Position numbers and translations under genes: made by a program. Of a DNA stretch of 64,000 nt, positions 1-12,982 are shown piece after piece. The notes under the pieces are model-generated. The model saw nothing but the letters and a program-made list of their open reading frames with translations, was not told the DNA's origin and did not search any database. Each line of letters starts with the position of its first letter. The first letter of the stretch is position 1. This DNA comes from Stenogyne calaminthoides (taxonomy: Eukaryota; Streptophyta; Magnoliopsida; Lamiales; Lamiaceae): contig JBBCBC010000009.1 of the NCBI GenBank assembly GCA_037126765.1, positions 21,970,870 through 22,034,869 of the forward strand. Direction: 5' to 3'.

Positions 1-408
1 TCTGATCGTTTTATTGCTACTATTAATGATGCGCTTCATTCGGCTAAACTATCTATTCTTGTTAATGGTTCGCTTCATGGCTATTTTTCTTGCTCGAGGG
101 GTGTTCGCAGGGGAGATCCTCTTTCTCCTCTTCTTTTTTGTCTTGCTGAGGATGCTCTTACACGCTGGAAAGATCATGCTTTTATGATGGGTCGTCTATC
201 TGTGCATGATGCATTGCCACGTTACTTATTCTATGATGATGATATCATAATCTTCTTGGGCACTACTCGTGCCAATAGCCGTAATATTCATCGGCTTCTC
301 CTCGATTACGGTAATCTTTCTGGTCAGATTTATAGTCCTCCGAAGTCGCGAGTATATTTAAGTGACAAAGCCCCCACTCATTTCAAAACTTATGTACACC
401 GTTGTACT
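1..408 (+). pseudogene. LINE (non-LTR) reverse transcriptase fragment
   Basis: Frame 1 is open from the window edge and reads a plant L1-type reverse transcriptase: a GVRRGDPLSPLLF block (motif 4, around bases 91-150) is followed by FYDDDIIIF (around 229-255), which replaces the usual YADD catalytic box. The N-terminal endonuclease and early RT lie outside the window. The frame runs on to a stop at 462, but everything after about 408 is LTR sequence of element A. The LINE resumes at 37590. The thumb region between the two pieces is missing, so a deletion accompanied or followed the insertion. It would have reverse-transcribed its own RNA at the target site. It is not functional now. Confidence 0.85.
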
Positions 409-1568
409 ATAATAAAATCCTATAATAATATTTCATATATTATTATTGGGAATCCTATTTAATTAAATCCAATTTAATTAAATGATAATAATAATTAATT
501 CTAAATTAATCTATTATTAATTAATTCTCCATAAATTAAATATTAAATCTAATTTAACATTTAATCAACCAACTATAATCAACAAAAGGGAACTACTTGT
601 TGTGTTACCCATAGACCCTCATATATCGAGCGATTAGTCAAACTAACAGTCTTAATTGAACCCTAGACAATAAATCAGACATTCTCAATATATGAGGTAC
701 GTTGCGAGAAACATGCAACTACATGTAACTGAAACAGGGGCTATTGCGATATCTTTCTTTCATTCACGAATACTCGATTAGCCTTGAACATGATGAAGTG
801 TCTATTTAAATAACCTAATCATACTATCTCTAATCACTAATTGATCATGTATGTCACACTTACCCACAAAGTCTAAGTTGACATGCATCGGTCGATAAAT
901 TAGATCCAAATTATGACGAGAAGATGAGTATTCTCTCTAAATACACTTTGAGGAATGAATCCTAATCTTGGCTCAACTACCACGCACATGCATATCGTGA
1001 TGACCCCAATCCAAGTCATATCTACCCATGGAAGGGTGCAAGCGTCGGTCATTGTCAAAGTTCATCACTCCACACATGTCGTGTGTATTGACCTCAAGTC
1101 AAAGGAGTATCACATTGCTCCCACTAACCTAGACACCCGTAGACACATATAGTGGAACTAAATCAAAAGGTTTCTCGGATGGGTATACCAATACCCTCTA
1201 AGGTATATGTGCATTCATCATGAGATACCTAGTATCTCGTAATAAGTGGGATCTTACTACACTCTCTAAGAGTATGATGCAAATCGCACACCAATCTCAA
1301 TTTCATCATCAATATCCCATTCTTGATGATCCTTAATCGGGGCTATTTGAGAATCATGCTTAAGTCATCTGAGTTCTCACAACCTCAATGACAGCAATGA
1401 CTCATGGGAACACAGATAAGAACAAATGCAAACAATCAAACATAATATTTGAATGAGTGTAATGCCATACATTTAATATTAAAAAAACAATAATATTAAA
1501 CCAATACTGAATATAATCTTAGTATTATGTCCTTACAAAGGATTGTCTCTAGGACACTAACACTAACA
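409..1568 (-). repeat. 3' LTR of element A, truncated
   Basis: This stretch matches 36431-37589 closely base for base, including the landmark GGGAACTACTTGTTGTG, the ATATATCGAGCGATTAG box and the terminal CTCTAGGACACTAACA. The first roughly 440 bp of the other copy (35989-36430) have no counterpart here; LINE sequence takes their place. The right end abuts a polypurine tract on the minus strand, which identifies it as the 3' LTR. Confidence 0.85.
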
Positions 1569-1580
1569 ATCTCCCACTTG
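1569..1580 (-). other. Polypurine tract of element A
   Basis: Read on the minus strand this is AAGTGGGAGAT, directly followed by the LTR start TGTTAGTG. The position and composition are those of a copia polypurine tract, the plus-strand primer for reverse transcription. Confidence 0.8.
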
Positions 1581-1588
1581 AACTAGAG

Positions 1589-2018
1589 TCAATCACCTAC
1601 ATGTCTAACCATTAAACCATTGAAATGTCTAGTATGTACATGAACACTCAAAGTTTGGGTGAAAGGATCAGCCAAATTATCTTCTGTGGGAAAACATTCT
1701 AACTCGATCTCTCCTCTAACAATTATCTCTCGTATCAAGTGATAATGCCTCGGTACATGCTTGTTTCTGTTATAGGATCTCGGTTTCTTATCTTGCGCAA
1801 CCGCACCAGTGTTGTCACAATACAACTTTATTGGACTGCTGGCACTCGAAACTACCCATAGTTCACTTAAGAACTGTTTTATCCAGACTACTTCTTTGGC
1901 AGCTTCTGCCGCAGTAATGTACTCAGCTTCGGTTGTTGAGTCAGCGGTTATCTCTTGTTTGGAACTATTCCAACTAACCGCCCCACCATTGAGAACAAAA
2001 ACATAACCTGACTGTGAT
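1589..2018 (-). pseudogene. RNase H end of element A pol
   Basis: Translated on the minus strand from 2018, the frame reads QSGYVFVLNGGAVSW, then a TEAEY box (RNase H catalytic Glu), then LYCDNTGAVA (catalytic Asp), and ends LADPFTQTLSVHVHTRHF before a stop at 1589. This is the standard C-terminal RNase H of copia pol. It starts abruptly at 2018 because element C is inserted there. The preceding portion (YASAVGSLMYA...YTDSD) is not found at the other side of the insertion near 30.6 kb, so A also lost sequence. Confidence 0.85.
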
Positions 2019-3191
2019 TGTTGGGGAATTAATTGTCCGGATCTATTCGGGATGAATATTTAAATATTAATTTTATTCTAACAATTATTACTAGCATAAA
2101 TTAATCCTATATTAATTCAAATAATAATTCAACAACAAATCATGCATATAAATAAGCCACATAAATCCTACGCATGCGGAATTGCTAGGAGTTTACGTGA
2201 ACAAACCTCTTGATGATCAAGACAGCAGAGAAGACGAGCAACGTTCCACGAACACACCCAAAGTCCTTCTCAAAGTATTCTCATGTCCTTGTTCAACAAT
2301 CCGGTGGAAGGATGCTCACGAACAATTAACGAAAGGGAAAAATAAAATTATGTTGCACCATCTTTGTGGATTTCTAATTTTTTCAACACATGGAATTGCA
2401 TTAGGGATGAAAAATTCATCCCCTATTTATAATACTAAGGGGGACAAAAATTTAGGGTTTTAATGCCCAATGGAAAATTTCTTTGCTTCTTCTCCAAGAC
2501 ACAATCTTGAATATATCTAATATATTCTATTTCCCATAATTAAATCCCAACAAAATTTTCCCCTTATTATTATAGGGAAATTTCAAAAATCTCATAATTA
2601 ATGGGAAGAAATAAGATCTTTGAATTTTCTGGAATTTATGAGATAATCTTGTATTCCAAGAATACTTATTCCATAAAATATTTCCAAGAAAATCAAGAAA
2701 ATCTTTTCTCTCTCTTCCTTAATTATTTTCTGAAAAAAAAAATAGAAAAATTAGGCAACAATAATTTATTTTATTTTAATCACTTTTTTCAGTTATTGGA
2801 CTTTATCTTTGGGCTACTTGAGGGGCCTTTATGAGAATTAAGATTTGATCTTCCAATTGACCTTAAATTATCAATATTGAGCCACAATATTATTCAATCC
2901 CATTAATATTAATTAATCACACTACATAATTAATATTGCACTATCCATCTTAACCAATATTACTGTAATATGGCTCCCGGTTATTATTTCCCATGTTTAA
3001 GATTATCCAGTCCATTAATTAATTCAAGTCACTGAAAAGCTTTATATGTATAATATCTTTTTCCTTGGATTAGGAACGGCTCAATATTATTATCCATACC
3101 GGAAACTAATTCCACTTGCAAGATTTAGTATGATAAAACTTCTGAGCCTCCCAAAGGGACAAATCACGCAAGACGTACTTGCACACGATTC

Positions 3192-6100
3192 TGTTGGGAA
3201 ATTAGGGGTGCCCGGATCTATTCGAGGTGAATTTAAATACATATTTAAATTAATTAATTAATTACTAACATGAATTAATCCTAAATCAATTCAACATAAT
3301 AATTAAATAAGCAATTAAGCAACATGCGTACAAGTAATCCACGTAAATCCTAAGCATGTGGAATCTAGGAATTACGTAAATACTAACCTCTCGTAAAGAC
3401 AATCGTTGAGACGATGGATCAACCAAAAGTGCCTTCTCAAATATGTCCCACGTCCACGAACGTAATCCGGTGGGAGGATTATCAACGAACGATTTTAATC
3501 TTAAAGGAGAAAATAAAATATTTGGCCACCACCTTTGTGGATTTCTAATTTTTCCAACACATGGAATTGCAATTGGGGATGAAAAATGCATCCCCTATTT
3601 ATAGAACTAGGGGGGACGAAAATTTGACCTAGTTGGGCATTGGGAAATTTTCTTGCTTCTTCCTCAAGATACAATCTAGAATATATCCAATACATTCTAT
3701 TTCCCAAAATATCTCCCAACAAAATCTTCTCCTCCTTTCTTGTCATACAATTTTAGAAAATCTTCACCCAATTAGGAAGAAAATAAGATCTTTTTCCTTT
3801 CTTGAATTTATGGGATAAATTTGTATCTCAAGAATACTTATTCCATAAAATCTTTCCAAGAAAAAATCAAGAAAAAAACTTTTTCTCTCTCCTACCCAAA
3901 TTTTCGAAAATAATTGAAAAATTAGGCAAAATATTTTCTTCTCCTTTTCATTAATTGGACTTTAATTTGGGCTATTTGAGGGGCCTTTAGGAGAATTAAG
4001 ATTGGACCTCCAATGGGCTATGAAGCTTTAATATTTAGCCAAAATATTATTCAAGCCCATTAATATTAATTTACTTCACTATAAAATTAATATTGAACTA
4101 TCCATCTTAACCCACATTACGACTTCACAATAATATGGCTCCCGGTCATTATTTCCCGCGTTTAAGATTATCTTTGTCCCTGGAGTAAAGACAACTCAAC
4201 ATTAATATCCATACCGGAATTCCACTTGCAAGATTTGGTATGATAAAGATTCTGAGCCCACCAAGGGGACAAATCAAGTAAGTCGTGCTTGCACGCGATT
4301 CTCCGTATTTAATCTTAGCAATCGTCATGTAATTAATAATATTGCCCAAGATACAAGGTATCTGTTGGTCCCGGTGGAAAACCCATTTTTCTTTCCCATG
4401 CATATAAAAAAAAAGGGGTGAAGGAATGGTGATTACATATTTTTGTCTTTTAAGCTCATGTGTTGTGTTTTGCTTATAATCGAATGCGTATGACAAGATA
4501 AGAACATAAAACAATAAAGAACACAACAAAGTATAGTGGTTCGGAGACTCAAGCTCCTACATCCACTCTCCTGCTCCTAAAATTCCTTCATCACTTCCTT
4601 GAGGCTTTTCGACTACCTCGCGTATTTACTTACTCAACTTCGATTTATTACTCCACGTGGTTTACTTACTCAACCCGACCTTGAGCTTTAACTACCTCAT
4701 GTTTACTAACTCAAACAACTTATCACCCTCTCTGGGCTCGCCTCTTAGATGTTTAACGAGTTCACAATCACCCTCACCCCTCAGGATTGCCTAACAACTA
4801 CCTCACTTCACCACTACTTATCTCTTATGGGGTTTGGGTTTGGTGTTGTCTCCAACTATGGTGAGATTTTCCCTTACAATGGTTTAGCCTCAATGCTAAG
4901 GTTGGGAAAATCTCTCTCTAAGCTTAAGATACATCGTGGGTAGCTTAGGTTGGGTTCTAGAACACTCTTTGAATATATTTGTATATCTACAAGGGTGGGA
5001 ATGCTTTAGGTATAACTCTCTTTGGCTCAGAGCATCTCGTCTTTATAATCTCCAATCCACTTAATAATGAGGGAAGAACTTGTATTTATAGTGTGGATTT
5101 GAATGTTACCGCGGAGAGAATCACATTCAAATCCATACTATTCTCTGAAATGGGTTTTCCAGTCGGTTGTCTTCCTCCTCATTATCCATGTATCTTAATA
5201 TATTCATATTTTGGAATCATTCAGATTCCAAGTCTTGAATCTGTCTCGATTTCTCTTCGTCCTTGCGGTATCTTGATTCTTTGAGTTCTTCTTGTCTTCG
5301 GATTAATCAAAATAAATAAGAATATGACTTGTGACTTCTCTTACGATCCGGTATTTTACGGTTTTCGATATTCGATTTCTTCTGCTTTGATCCGACAACT
5401 CACATGATCGATCGATTATAGCGATATCACATATCGGTTTCTGCAGTTCATCCAGATTAGCATATTAGGTTAGCATATAAAACACATCCGGTCTCAATCA
5501 CGATCTTGACCATCTTTCATCTTCATATCCGATCTTGATCATCATTCTCATCCTTCCTCCTCTTCCGATCGCAACCTTCTCTTCCGATCCGGTCAAATCA
5601 TCCGATCCGGTCTCTGATCGAACCTTCCGATTCTTCCGATCACCGCTTAGCTTTTCTTCTCTTCCGATTTTATTTACAAGGTTTAACTTCGAACTCATCT
5701 AACTCATCGATATCTAAATTGATTCGTCGATCTCGATCATCTACTTCGAAATGAGTTCTCCTCAATCATTCTCTCGTTTTTTATTAGATTAAAGTTAAAC
5801 ACAAGTTGATAATGTTTTGGCATAATTCATCAAAACTAAAATATCCCAACAGTATCGAATCGCATTGATTCTCTTCCCATCATAAGTCAAAGCAATAATT
5901 ATTAATTTCACACGATCCTATTTAAGGAACAGAGATTAAGAAATAACGCATCACTTAGGTCTAATTTTGTATTCAAGATGCAAGAATTTATCCTCACCAT
6001 AGGTCCTATTCAAATAAGATCGTCATGCACTAAAGTAATCCTTGGTCAAGATAAGTCAATCTGAGCCTTACACTTCAACCGTTCATGATGGGTTGTTCAT

Positions 6101-6348
6101 TTCCATCTGGGTTGTGAATTTGTACTTAGTCACGAGGAACTGTTAATTTGATCTTATGTGATCTGGTTTCACCAAATTAACTACAACGTAATACGTACTG
6201 ACTTTATCGAATGGGTATGCAGTAAATATATATAACATTCATTCATATTTAATGCAACATGTGATAAATAATTTATTTCAGTAAAATAAATAAGAAATTC
6301 AGTTTGGTTATACAAAGTAAAAGCACACTTTTCAGTATAACCCCAACA
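3192..6348 (-). mobile_element. Solo LTR I (C/D family)
   Basis: The sequence starts TGTTGGGAAATTAGGGG and ends ATAACCCCAACA, with a perfect 5-bp duplication GATTC at 3187-3191 and 6349-6353. It has the same family and orientation as the LTRs of C, with no internal domain. It is therefore a solo LTR left by LTR-LTR recombination. It is itself split by solo LTR F. Without F it is about 1.66 kb. Confidence 0.85.
4363..5851 (-). mobile_element. Solo LTR F (G family)
   Basis: The element is 1489 bp, starting TGTTGGTCCCGGTGG and ending AAATATCCCAACA, with a perfect GTATC duplication at 4358-4362 and 5852-5856. Its end, read in reverse complement, matches the start of element G (TGTTGGGA...TTAGTTTTGATGAATTATGCC), so it is a G-family LTR on the minus strand. 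It contains the TAGTGGTTCGGAGACTCAAG block seen in E and, with changes, in K. No coding sequence is credible; small ORFs here are chance. Confidence 0.85.
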
Positions 6349-6904
6349 GATTCTCCGTATTAAATCTTAGCAATCGTCATGTGACTAATAATATTACCCA
6401 AGATATAAAGTATTGAATCACATTGACTCTCTACCCATCATAAGTCAAAGCAATGATTATTAATTCCACAAGATCCTATTTAAGGGATGGAGATTAAGAA
6501 TTAACGAACCACTGAGGTCTAATTCTTCTATATTCAGTACTGAAGAATTTATCCTCATGTAGGTCTTATTCGGCGCATCATAATGCACTAGTGTAATATC
6601 TTTGTCAAGACAAGCCAATCTGAGCCTTACACTTCAACCTTTCACGATGAATTGTTCATTTCCATCTAGGTTGTGAATTTGAACTTAGTTACGAGGAACT
6701 GTTAATTTGATCTTCCCTGATCTGGTATCACTAAATTAACTACAATGTAACACGTACTATTTATTGAACAGGTATGCAGTAAATATATGTAACATTCAAT
6801 CATATTTAATGCAACAGTGATAAATAATTTATTTCAGTAAATAAGACTAAAATTAAGTTTGGTTATACAAAGTAAAAAGCATACTTTCCAGTATAATCCC
6901 AACA

Positions 6905-7020
6905 ATCTCCCACTTATACCCAAAGTCTGCTTTTAAGTATACTACAACACGTCTCGTGTTCTACGTGACATCTAATATCACCTACACGAACATAATAACA
7001 TTTCTCCCACTTATACTCAA
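6905..7020 (-). other. Polypurine tract and 3' UTR of element C
   Basis: Read on the minus strand, the motif TATAAGTGGGAGA occurs twice, once directly next to the 3' LTR (6905-6918) and once about 100 bp upstream (near 7005-7018). The segment between them matches the D element's 3' UTR (18433-18541), where the same doubling is seen. Confidence 0.75.
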
Positions 7021-7351
7021 AGCAGATTAGCAACGCTCTTGACACACATTCCTTCCACATGTCTCTCGAATGTATTCTGACGCAGACCCTTTGTGATAGA
7101 TCTGCTAGGTTGTCTTCCGACGCGATCTTTGTCACCTCTATATCTCCTCTCTTAACGATTTCTCGTATAAGATGGTATTTCCTTTCAATGTGTTTGCTGG
7201 CTTTGTGGGCTCTTGGTTCCCTTGAATTTGCAACTGCTCTGGCATTATCACAGTAAACCGTGATGGTGCTGGGCGAATTCGGAACTACGTCCAAGTCCAC
7301 TAGGAAGTTATTGAGCCAAACCACTTCTTTCGCTGCTTCACAAGCAGCTAC
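7021..7351 (-). pseudogene. RNase H C-terminus of element C pol
   Basis: The minus-strand frame reads AAKEVVWLNNFLVDLD, ITVYCDNARAVANSREPRAH (catalytic Asp in YCDN), KASKHIERKYHLIREIV and SEDNLADL, closely matching D at 18110-18400. After NLADL the frame shifts relative to D, which ends LADPFTKGLPLNIFERHVKG, so the natural C terminus is lost. It is cut at 7351 by solo LTR J and continues at 9021. Confidence 0.85.
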
Positions 7352-9020
7352 TGTTGGGGTTATACAGGAAAGTATGTTTTTTACTTTGTATAACCAAACT
7401 GAATTTCTTATTTACTGAAATAAATTATTTATCACTGCATTAAATATGATTGAATGTTATATATTTACTGCATACCTGTTCAATAAATAGTACGTGTTAC
7501 ATTGTAGTTAATTTGGTGATACCAGATCAGGGAAGATCAAATTAACAGTTCCTCGTAACTAAGTTCAAATTCACAACCTAGATGGAAATGAACAATCCAT
7601 CGTGAAAGGTTGAAGTGTAAGGCTCGGATTAACTTGTCTTGACCAAGAGATTACACTAGTGCATTATGATGCGCTGAATAGGACCTACATGAGGATAAAT
7701 TCTTCAGTACTAAATATAGAAGAATTAGACCTCAGTTGTTCGTTATTTCTTAATCTCCGTTTCTTAAATAGGATCGTGTGAAATTAATAACTATTGCTTT
7801 GACTTATGATGGGAAGAGAATCAACGTGATTCGATACCTTATATCTTGGGCAATATTATTTGTTACATGACGATTGCTAAGATTTAATACGGAGAATCGT
7901 GTGCAAGCAAGTCTTGCTTGATTTGTCCCATTGGTGGGCTCAGAAGCTTTATCATACCAAATCTTGCAAGTGAAAATTTATTTTCGGTATGGATAATAAT
8001 GTTGAGTTGTCTTTACTCCAAGGATAAAGATATTAATAATGTTGAGTTGTCTTTACTCCAAGGATAAAGAAATAATAACCGGGAGCCATATTATTGTAGC
8101 ATCGTAATATGGATTAAGATGGATAGTTCAATATTAATTTTATAGTGGAATAAATTAATATTAATGGGCTTGAATAATATTTTGGCTTAATATTAAAGTT
8201 TCATAGCCCATTGGATGTCCAATCTTAATTCTCCTAAAGGCCCCTCAAATAGCACAATATAACGTCCAAATAATGAAAATGAGAAGAAAATATTATTGTC
8301 CTATTTTTTCACATTATTTTCGAAAATAATTAAAGAAGGAGAGAGAAAAGATTTTCTTTTCTTGAAAGATTTTTATGGAATAAGTATTCTTGAGATACAA
8401 GTTTATCCCATAAATTCAAGATAAGTCAAAGATCTATTCCCTTCCCTATTAATTTGTATTTTTCGAAAATATGCAAGCCAAAAAGGAGGAGAAGATTTTG
8501 TTGGGAGATATTTTGGGAAATAGAATATATTGGATATATTCACGATTGTATCTTGAGGAAGAAGCAAGGAAATTTTCCAATGGCCCAATTGACCTAAATT
8601 TTTGTCCCCCTTGTGCTATAAATAGGGGATGAATTTTTCATCCCCAACACAATTTCCATGTGTTGGGAAAATTAGAAATCCACAAAGGTGGTGCAATAAT
8701 TTTTCAGTTTTCTCCTTTATTAAAATCGTTCGTGAGAATCCTTCCACCGGATTACGTTTGTGGACGTGGGATATATTTGAGAAGGCACTTTGGGTTGATC
8801 CATCGTCTCAACGGTTGTCACTCCAAGAGGTATGTAATCTTGTAACTCCTAGATTCCGCATGCTTAGGATTTACGTGGATTACGTGTACGCATGTTGTTG
8901 CTTGTTTAATTATTATGTTGAATTAATTTAGGATTAATTCATGTTAGTAATTAATTGAATAATTTAAATATGTGTTTAAATACATCTCGAATAGATTCGG
9001 GCACCCCAAATTTCCTAACA
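7352..9020 (+). mobile_element. Solo LTR J (C/D family), plus strand
   Basis: The LTR is 1669 bp, starting TGTTGGGGTTATACAGGAAAG and ending AAATTTCCTAACA, with a perfect GCTAC duplication at 7347-7351 and 9021-9025. It lies in the orientation of D, opposite to C. No internal domain is present. The short frames inside (for example around 8629-8931) correspond to the part of this LTR family carrying the GGATGAATTTTTCATCCCC leader and are not genes. Confidence 0.88.
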
Positions 9021-10200
9021 GCTACATATTCGGCTTCCATGGTTGAATCTGCGATGCATTTCTGCTTAACGCTTTTCTATGTCATGGCTCCTCCCCCTAT
9101 GCAAAAACACACTACCCGAGGTAGATTTTCTGGAATCTAAGTCTGATTGGAAATCTGAGTCCGTGTAACCGACGGGAATTAGACTGTTTGATTGATAAAC
9201 CAACATTCTATCCGGAGTTCACTTTAGATACTTCAGAATATTTTTAACTGCAGTCAATTGTTCTTTCCCTGGTTTACTCTGATATCTTGCTACCATGCCA
9301 ACGGCAAAGCAGATGTCTGGCCTCTTGCACAACATTGCATACATAAGGCTTCCGACAACTGAAGCATAAGAAATGTCTTTCATGTCATCTATCTTCTTTT
9401 GTGTCTTAGGGCACATATCTTTAGATAGATGGATTCCACGTCTGAAGGGTACAAAACCTTTCTTGGAATATTGCATGCTGAATCACTTCAAGACAGTGTC
9501 TATGTATGAAGCTTGTGATAAGCCGATCATCCTTTTCTTACGATCTCGAGTGATCTTGATCCCAAGGATGTGATCGACTTCCCCTAAGTCCTTCATATCA
9601 AACTATTTTGACAGCCATGCCCTTACGTCCGACAACACCTTTACATCGTTCCCGATGAGCAGAATATCGTTTTGATCAAGGCAGTTCCGACAAACTTTCT
9701 ATACACACAACTTTTGAACTCGTTTTGATCAAAACCGTAAGACTTTATAACATGATCAAAACATTGGTTCCAAGCACGGGATGCTAGCTTCAGTTCGTAA
9801 ATGGACTTCTTGAGCTTGTAGACGAGATGTTCTTGGCCTTTTCCAACAAAGCCTTCGGATTGTTGCATATAGATTTCTTCTTCAAGACTTCCGTTAAGGA
9901 AAGCTGTCTTAACATCCATCTGCCAGATCTCAAAATCGAGATGTGCAGCTATCGACAATAGAATACGGATGGACTTAAGCATAGCTACAAGAGAAATGTT
10001 TTCCTCATAATCGATCCCCTCTTTCCGGGTGTACCCTTTTGCCACAAGTCTAGCCTTGAAGGTCTCTACCTTCCCGTCCGATTCTTATTTTCTCTTGTAT
10101 ACCCACTTACATCCAATGAGTTTCACCTCATTAAGTGGTTCGACTAGCTCCCACACCTTATTATGATCCATAGAACCCATCTCAACTTCCATTGTTGTTT
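9021..10200 (-). pseudogene. Reverse transcriptase / RNase H of element C
   Basis: The minus strand carries, in order, a damaged RT N-terminus (10200-10046), then GIDYEENISLVAMLKSIRILL, QMDVKTAFLNGSLEEEIYMQQ and KKSIYELKLASRAWNQCF (10045-9641). A frame change over the YVDD region near 9640-9600 follows. Then come GFVPFRRGIHLSKDMCPKTQ and SYASVVGSLMYAMLCKRPD (9476-9219), and finally the start of RNase H next to solo LTR J. Compared with D, several substitutions and at least two frame breaks are visible. The enzyme is dead. Confidence 0.85.
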
Positions 10201-11122
10201 GCTAAGAATCTGCATCCTTGTCTTGAATTGCCTCATTGTATGTCCATGGGTCCGATTCATTATCACCGGGGACCAAGTCCAATGACTCTCCTATCCCCAT
10301 GAATCTCTCGGGTATGTCAACTTGTACAGTTGGCATTGTGGTAGGCCCTCTTAGCTCGTCTACAGTAATCTCACTTCTGGGTTTTCTATCATTCATATAG
10401 TCTTCTTCCAAAAATCTAAAGTGCGTACTGATTACGACTTTTTGATCTTCGAGACCATTGAACATGCACCCCTTCGTTCCTTCGGGGTACCCTATAAACA
10501 GCCTTATTTTTTATCGTGGATCCAATTTACCGACTTCCTTATCCAACATGTATATCGGGCACCCCCAAATTTTTATGTGTCTCAAACTGGGCTTGCGCCC
10601 GGTCCACAACTCCAATGGGTTTGGGAACCAATTAGGATGGCACCAAGTTTAGAACGTAAGTCGTTGTTTCCAAGGAGTGACCCCAAAATGATTTGGGTAG
10701 ATCCGCATAACTCATCATTGATCTGACCCTTTCTAAAAGAGTTATGTTTCTTCATTCTGCAATCCCGTTTTGTTGAGGGGTTCCGGGTGCAGTCAACTAG
10801 GATACAATCTCTTTGTTTGACAAGCATTTCAAAAATTCATCGCTGAGGTATTCGCCTCCACGATCATATCGTAGAGAATTGATACTCTTTTCCCTATGAT
10901 TATGTGCTTGAGCCTTAAATTCTTTGAATTTGTCAAAGGTCTCAGATTTATGCTTCATGAGGAAAACGTACCCATATCTTGAGTAGTCATCGATAAAAGT
11001 AACGAAATACTCATAACCCCCTCTAGCTTTGATTGACATTGGACCACATTCGTCAGTGTGAACGATCTCCAACACTTCTTTGGCTCTGTTCCCCTTGGCT
11101 CCAAATGCCCTCTTGGTCATCT
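10201..11122 (-). pseudogene. Integrase and linker of element C
   Basis: From 11120 leftward the frame reads TKRAFGAKGNRAKEVLEIVH, TFIDDYSRYGYVFLMKHKSE and SLRYDRGGEYLSDEF, the integrase core with its first two acidic residues (FIDDYS and DRGGEY). The frame then breaks at the PQQNG(V)AER region (about 10797-10740). The integrase C-terminal segment follows (LGSLLGNN..., then KVVISTHFRFLEEDYMNDRK at 10465-10202). The upstream boundary at 11122 is the D insertion; the preceding gag-pre-integrase residues resume at 20397. Confidence 0.8.
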
Positions 11123-12967
11123 TGTTGGGATTATACTGGAAAGTATGCTTTTACTTTGTATAATCAGACTAACTGAATTTCGGACATATTTACTGAAATA
11201 AATTGTTTATCACTGATGCTTTAAATATGATTGAATGTTACATATATTTACTGCATAACTGTACATTAAATAGTACTGTTGCATTGTAGTTAATTTAGTG
11301 ATACCAAGATCACAGAAGATTAAATTAACAGTTCCTTGTAACTAAAAGTACACCATTCACGACCTCGATGGAAATGAACAATCCATCGTGAAAGGTTGTA
11401 GTGTAAGGCTCAGATTGGTTTGTCTTGACCAAGAGATTACACTAGTGCATGACTGATGCATTGAAGAGGACCTACAGGAGGATAAATTCTTCAGAACTGA
11501 ACTAGGAAGAATTAGACCTCAGTGGTTAGTTATTTCTTAATCTTCGTCCCTTAAATAGGATTGTGTGTGGTTAGTAACTATTGCTTTGACTTATTATGGG
11601 AAGAGAATCAGTGAGATTCAATACCCTATATCTTGGGCAATATTATTGGTCACATGCGATTGTTAAGATTTAATACGGAGAATCGTGTGCAAGTACGCTT
11701 GTTCGATTTGCCCCCTTGGGAGGTTCATAAGTTTTATCATACCAAATCTTGCAAGTGGAACTAGTTTCCGGTATGGATAATAATGTTGAACCGTTCCTTT
11801 ACCAAGGATAAAAGATATTACTTAATGGAAAGTTATTTCAGTGGCTTGAATTAATTAATGGGCTAGATAATCTTAAACAAAGGAAATAATAACCGGGAGC
11901 CATATTAACTGTAATATGGGTTAAGATGGATAGTGCAATATTAATTATGTAGTGGGATTAATTAATATTTATGGGCTTGAATAATATTGTGGCTCAATAT
12001 TGATAATTCAAGATCCATTGGAAGGTCCAATCTTAATTCTCCTAAAGGCCCCCCAAGTAGCCCAAGATAAAGTCCAATAACTGAAAAAGCTGTTTAAAAA
12101 TAAAATAAATTTGTTGCCTATTTTTCCTTGTATTTTTCGATATTTATGGATAAAAGAGGAGAAAGATTTTCTTTGAATTTTGTTATGGAATGAAGATATG
12201 TATTCTTGGAATACAAGATTATCTCATTAAATTCAAGAAATCTCCCACTTGGTTATTCATATAGTTTGTTTCGAAAATTTTGAAATATAAAGGGCAAGAA
12301 AGATTTTCTTGATTTTCTTGAAAAGATATTATGGAAGATATGTATTTCTTGAAATACAAGAATATCTCATAAATTCAAGAAGATCCAAATCTTGGATTCT
12401 TGGTCCCTCTTATTTTCGAAAATTCACCATAGCAAGATAAGGTGGGATTTTTGTGGAATATTTTAATTATGGAAAAAAGAATATAGGAGATAAATTCAAG
12501 ATTTCTTGGAGATCAAGAAAAGATTTTCCCACATTGTTTTCTCCCTAAAAATTCGACCAACACCCTATCTATAAATAGGGGATGATTCTTTCATTCCCAA
12601 GTGCAATTCCATGTGCTGAAAAAATTAGTAAATCCACAAAAGTGGTGCAACAAAGTTTATTTTTCCTTTTGTTAATTGTTCGCAAGTATCCTTCCATCGG
12701 ATTGTCGAGCAAGGACGTGGGAATACTTGGGAAGGACTTTTGGTGTGTTTTCATATACAAGACCATTGTCATTCCAAGAGGTACGCTCACGTAAACTCGT
12801 AGTAATTCTGCATGCGTAGGATTTACGTGAATTATTTATATGCATGATTTGTTGTTGAATTATTATTTGAAATAATATGGGTTGATTCATGCTAGTAATA
12901 ATTGTTAGAATTAAATTTGTATTTAAATATTCATCCCGAATAGATCCAGGCAATTAATTCCCCAATA
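11123..12967 (+). repeat. 5' LTR of element D
   Basis: It starts TGTTGGGATTATACTGG and ends AATTCCCCAATA. The partner LTR ends TTTCCCAACA, so the terminal CA of this copy has become TA. It is directly followed by a primer binding site at 12970. Confidence 0.88.
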
Positions 12968-12969
12968 AC

Positions 12970-12982
12970 TGGTATCAGAGCC
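12970..12982 (+). other. Primer binding site of element D
   Basis: TGGTATCAGAGCC begins two bases after the 5' LTR. It is the standard plant copia site complementary to the 3' end of initiator methionine tRNA. Confidence 0.9.

Larger units (their letters stand above)
2019..6904 (-). repeat. 3' LTR of element C with nested solo LTRs
   Basis: The LTR begins TGTTGGGGAATTAATTG at 2019 and ends ...ATAATCCCAACA at 6904. It is homologous in reverse complement to the LTRs of D. The LTR proper is 2019-3191 plus 6354-6904. Solo LTR I occupies 3192-6348 with GATTC duplicated on both sides. It abuts the PPT at 6905, so it is the 3' LTR. Confidence 0.85.
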
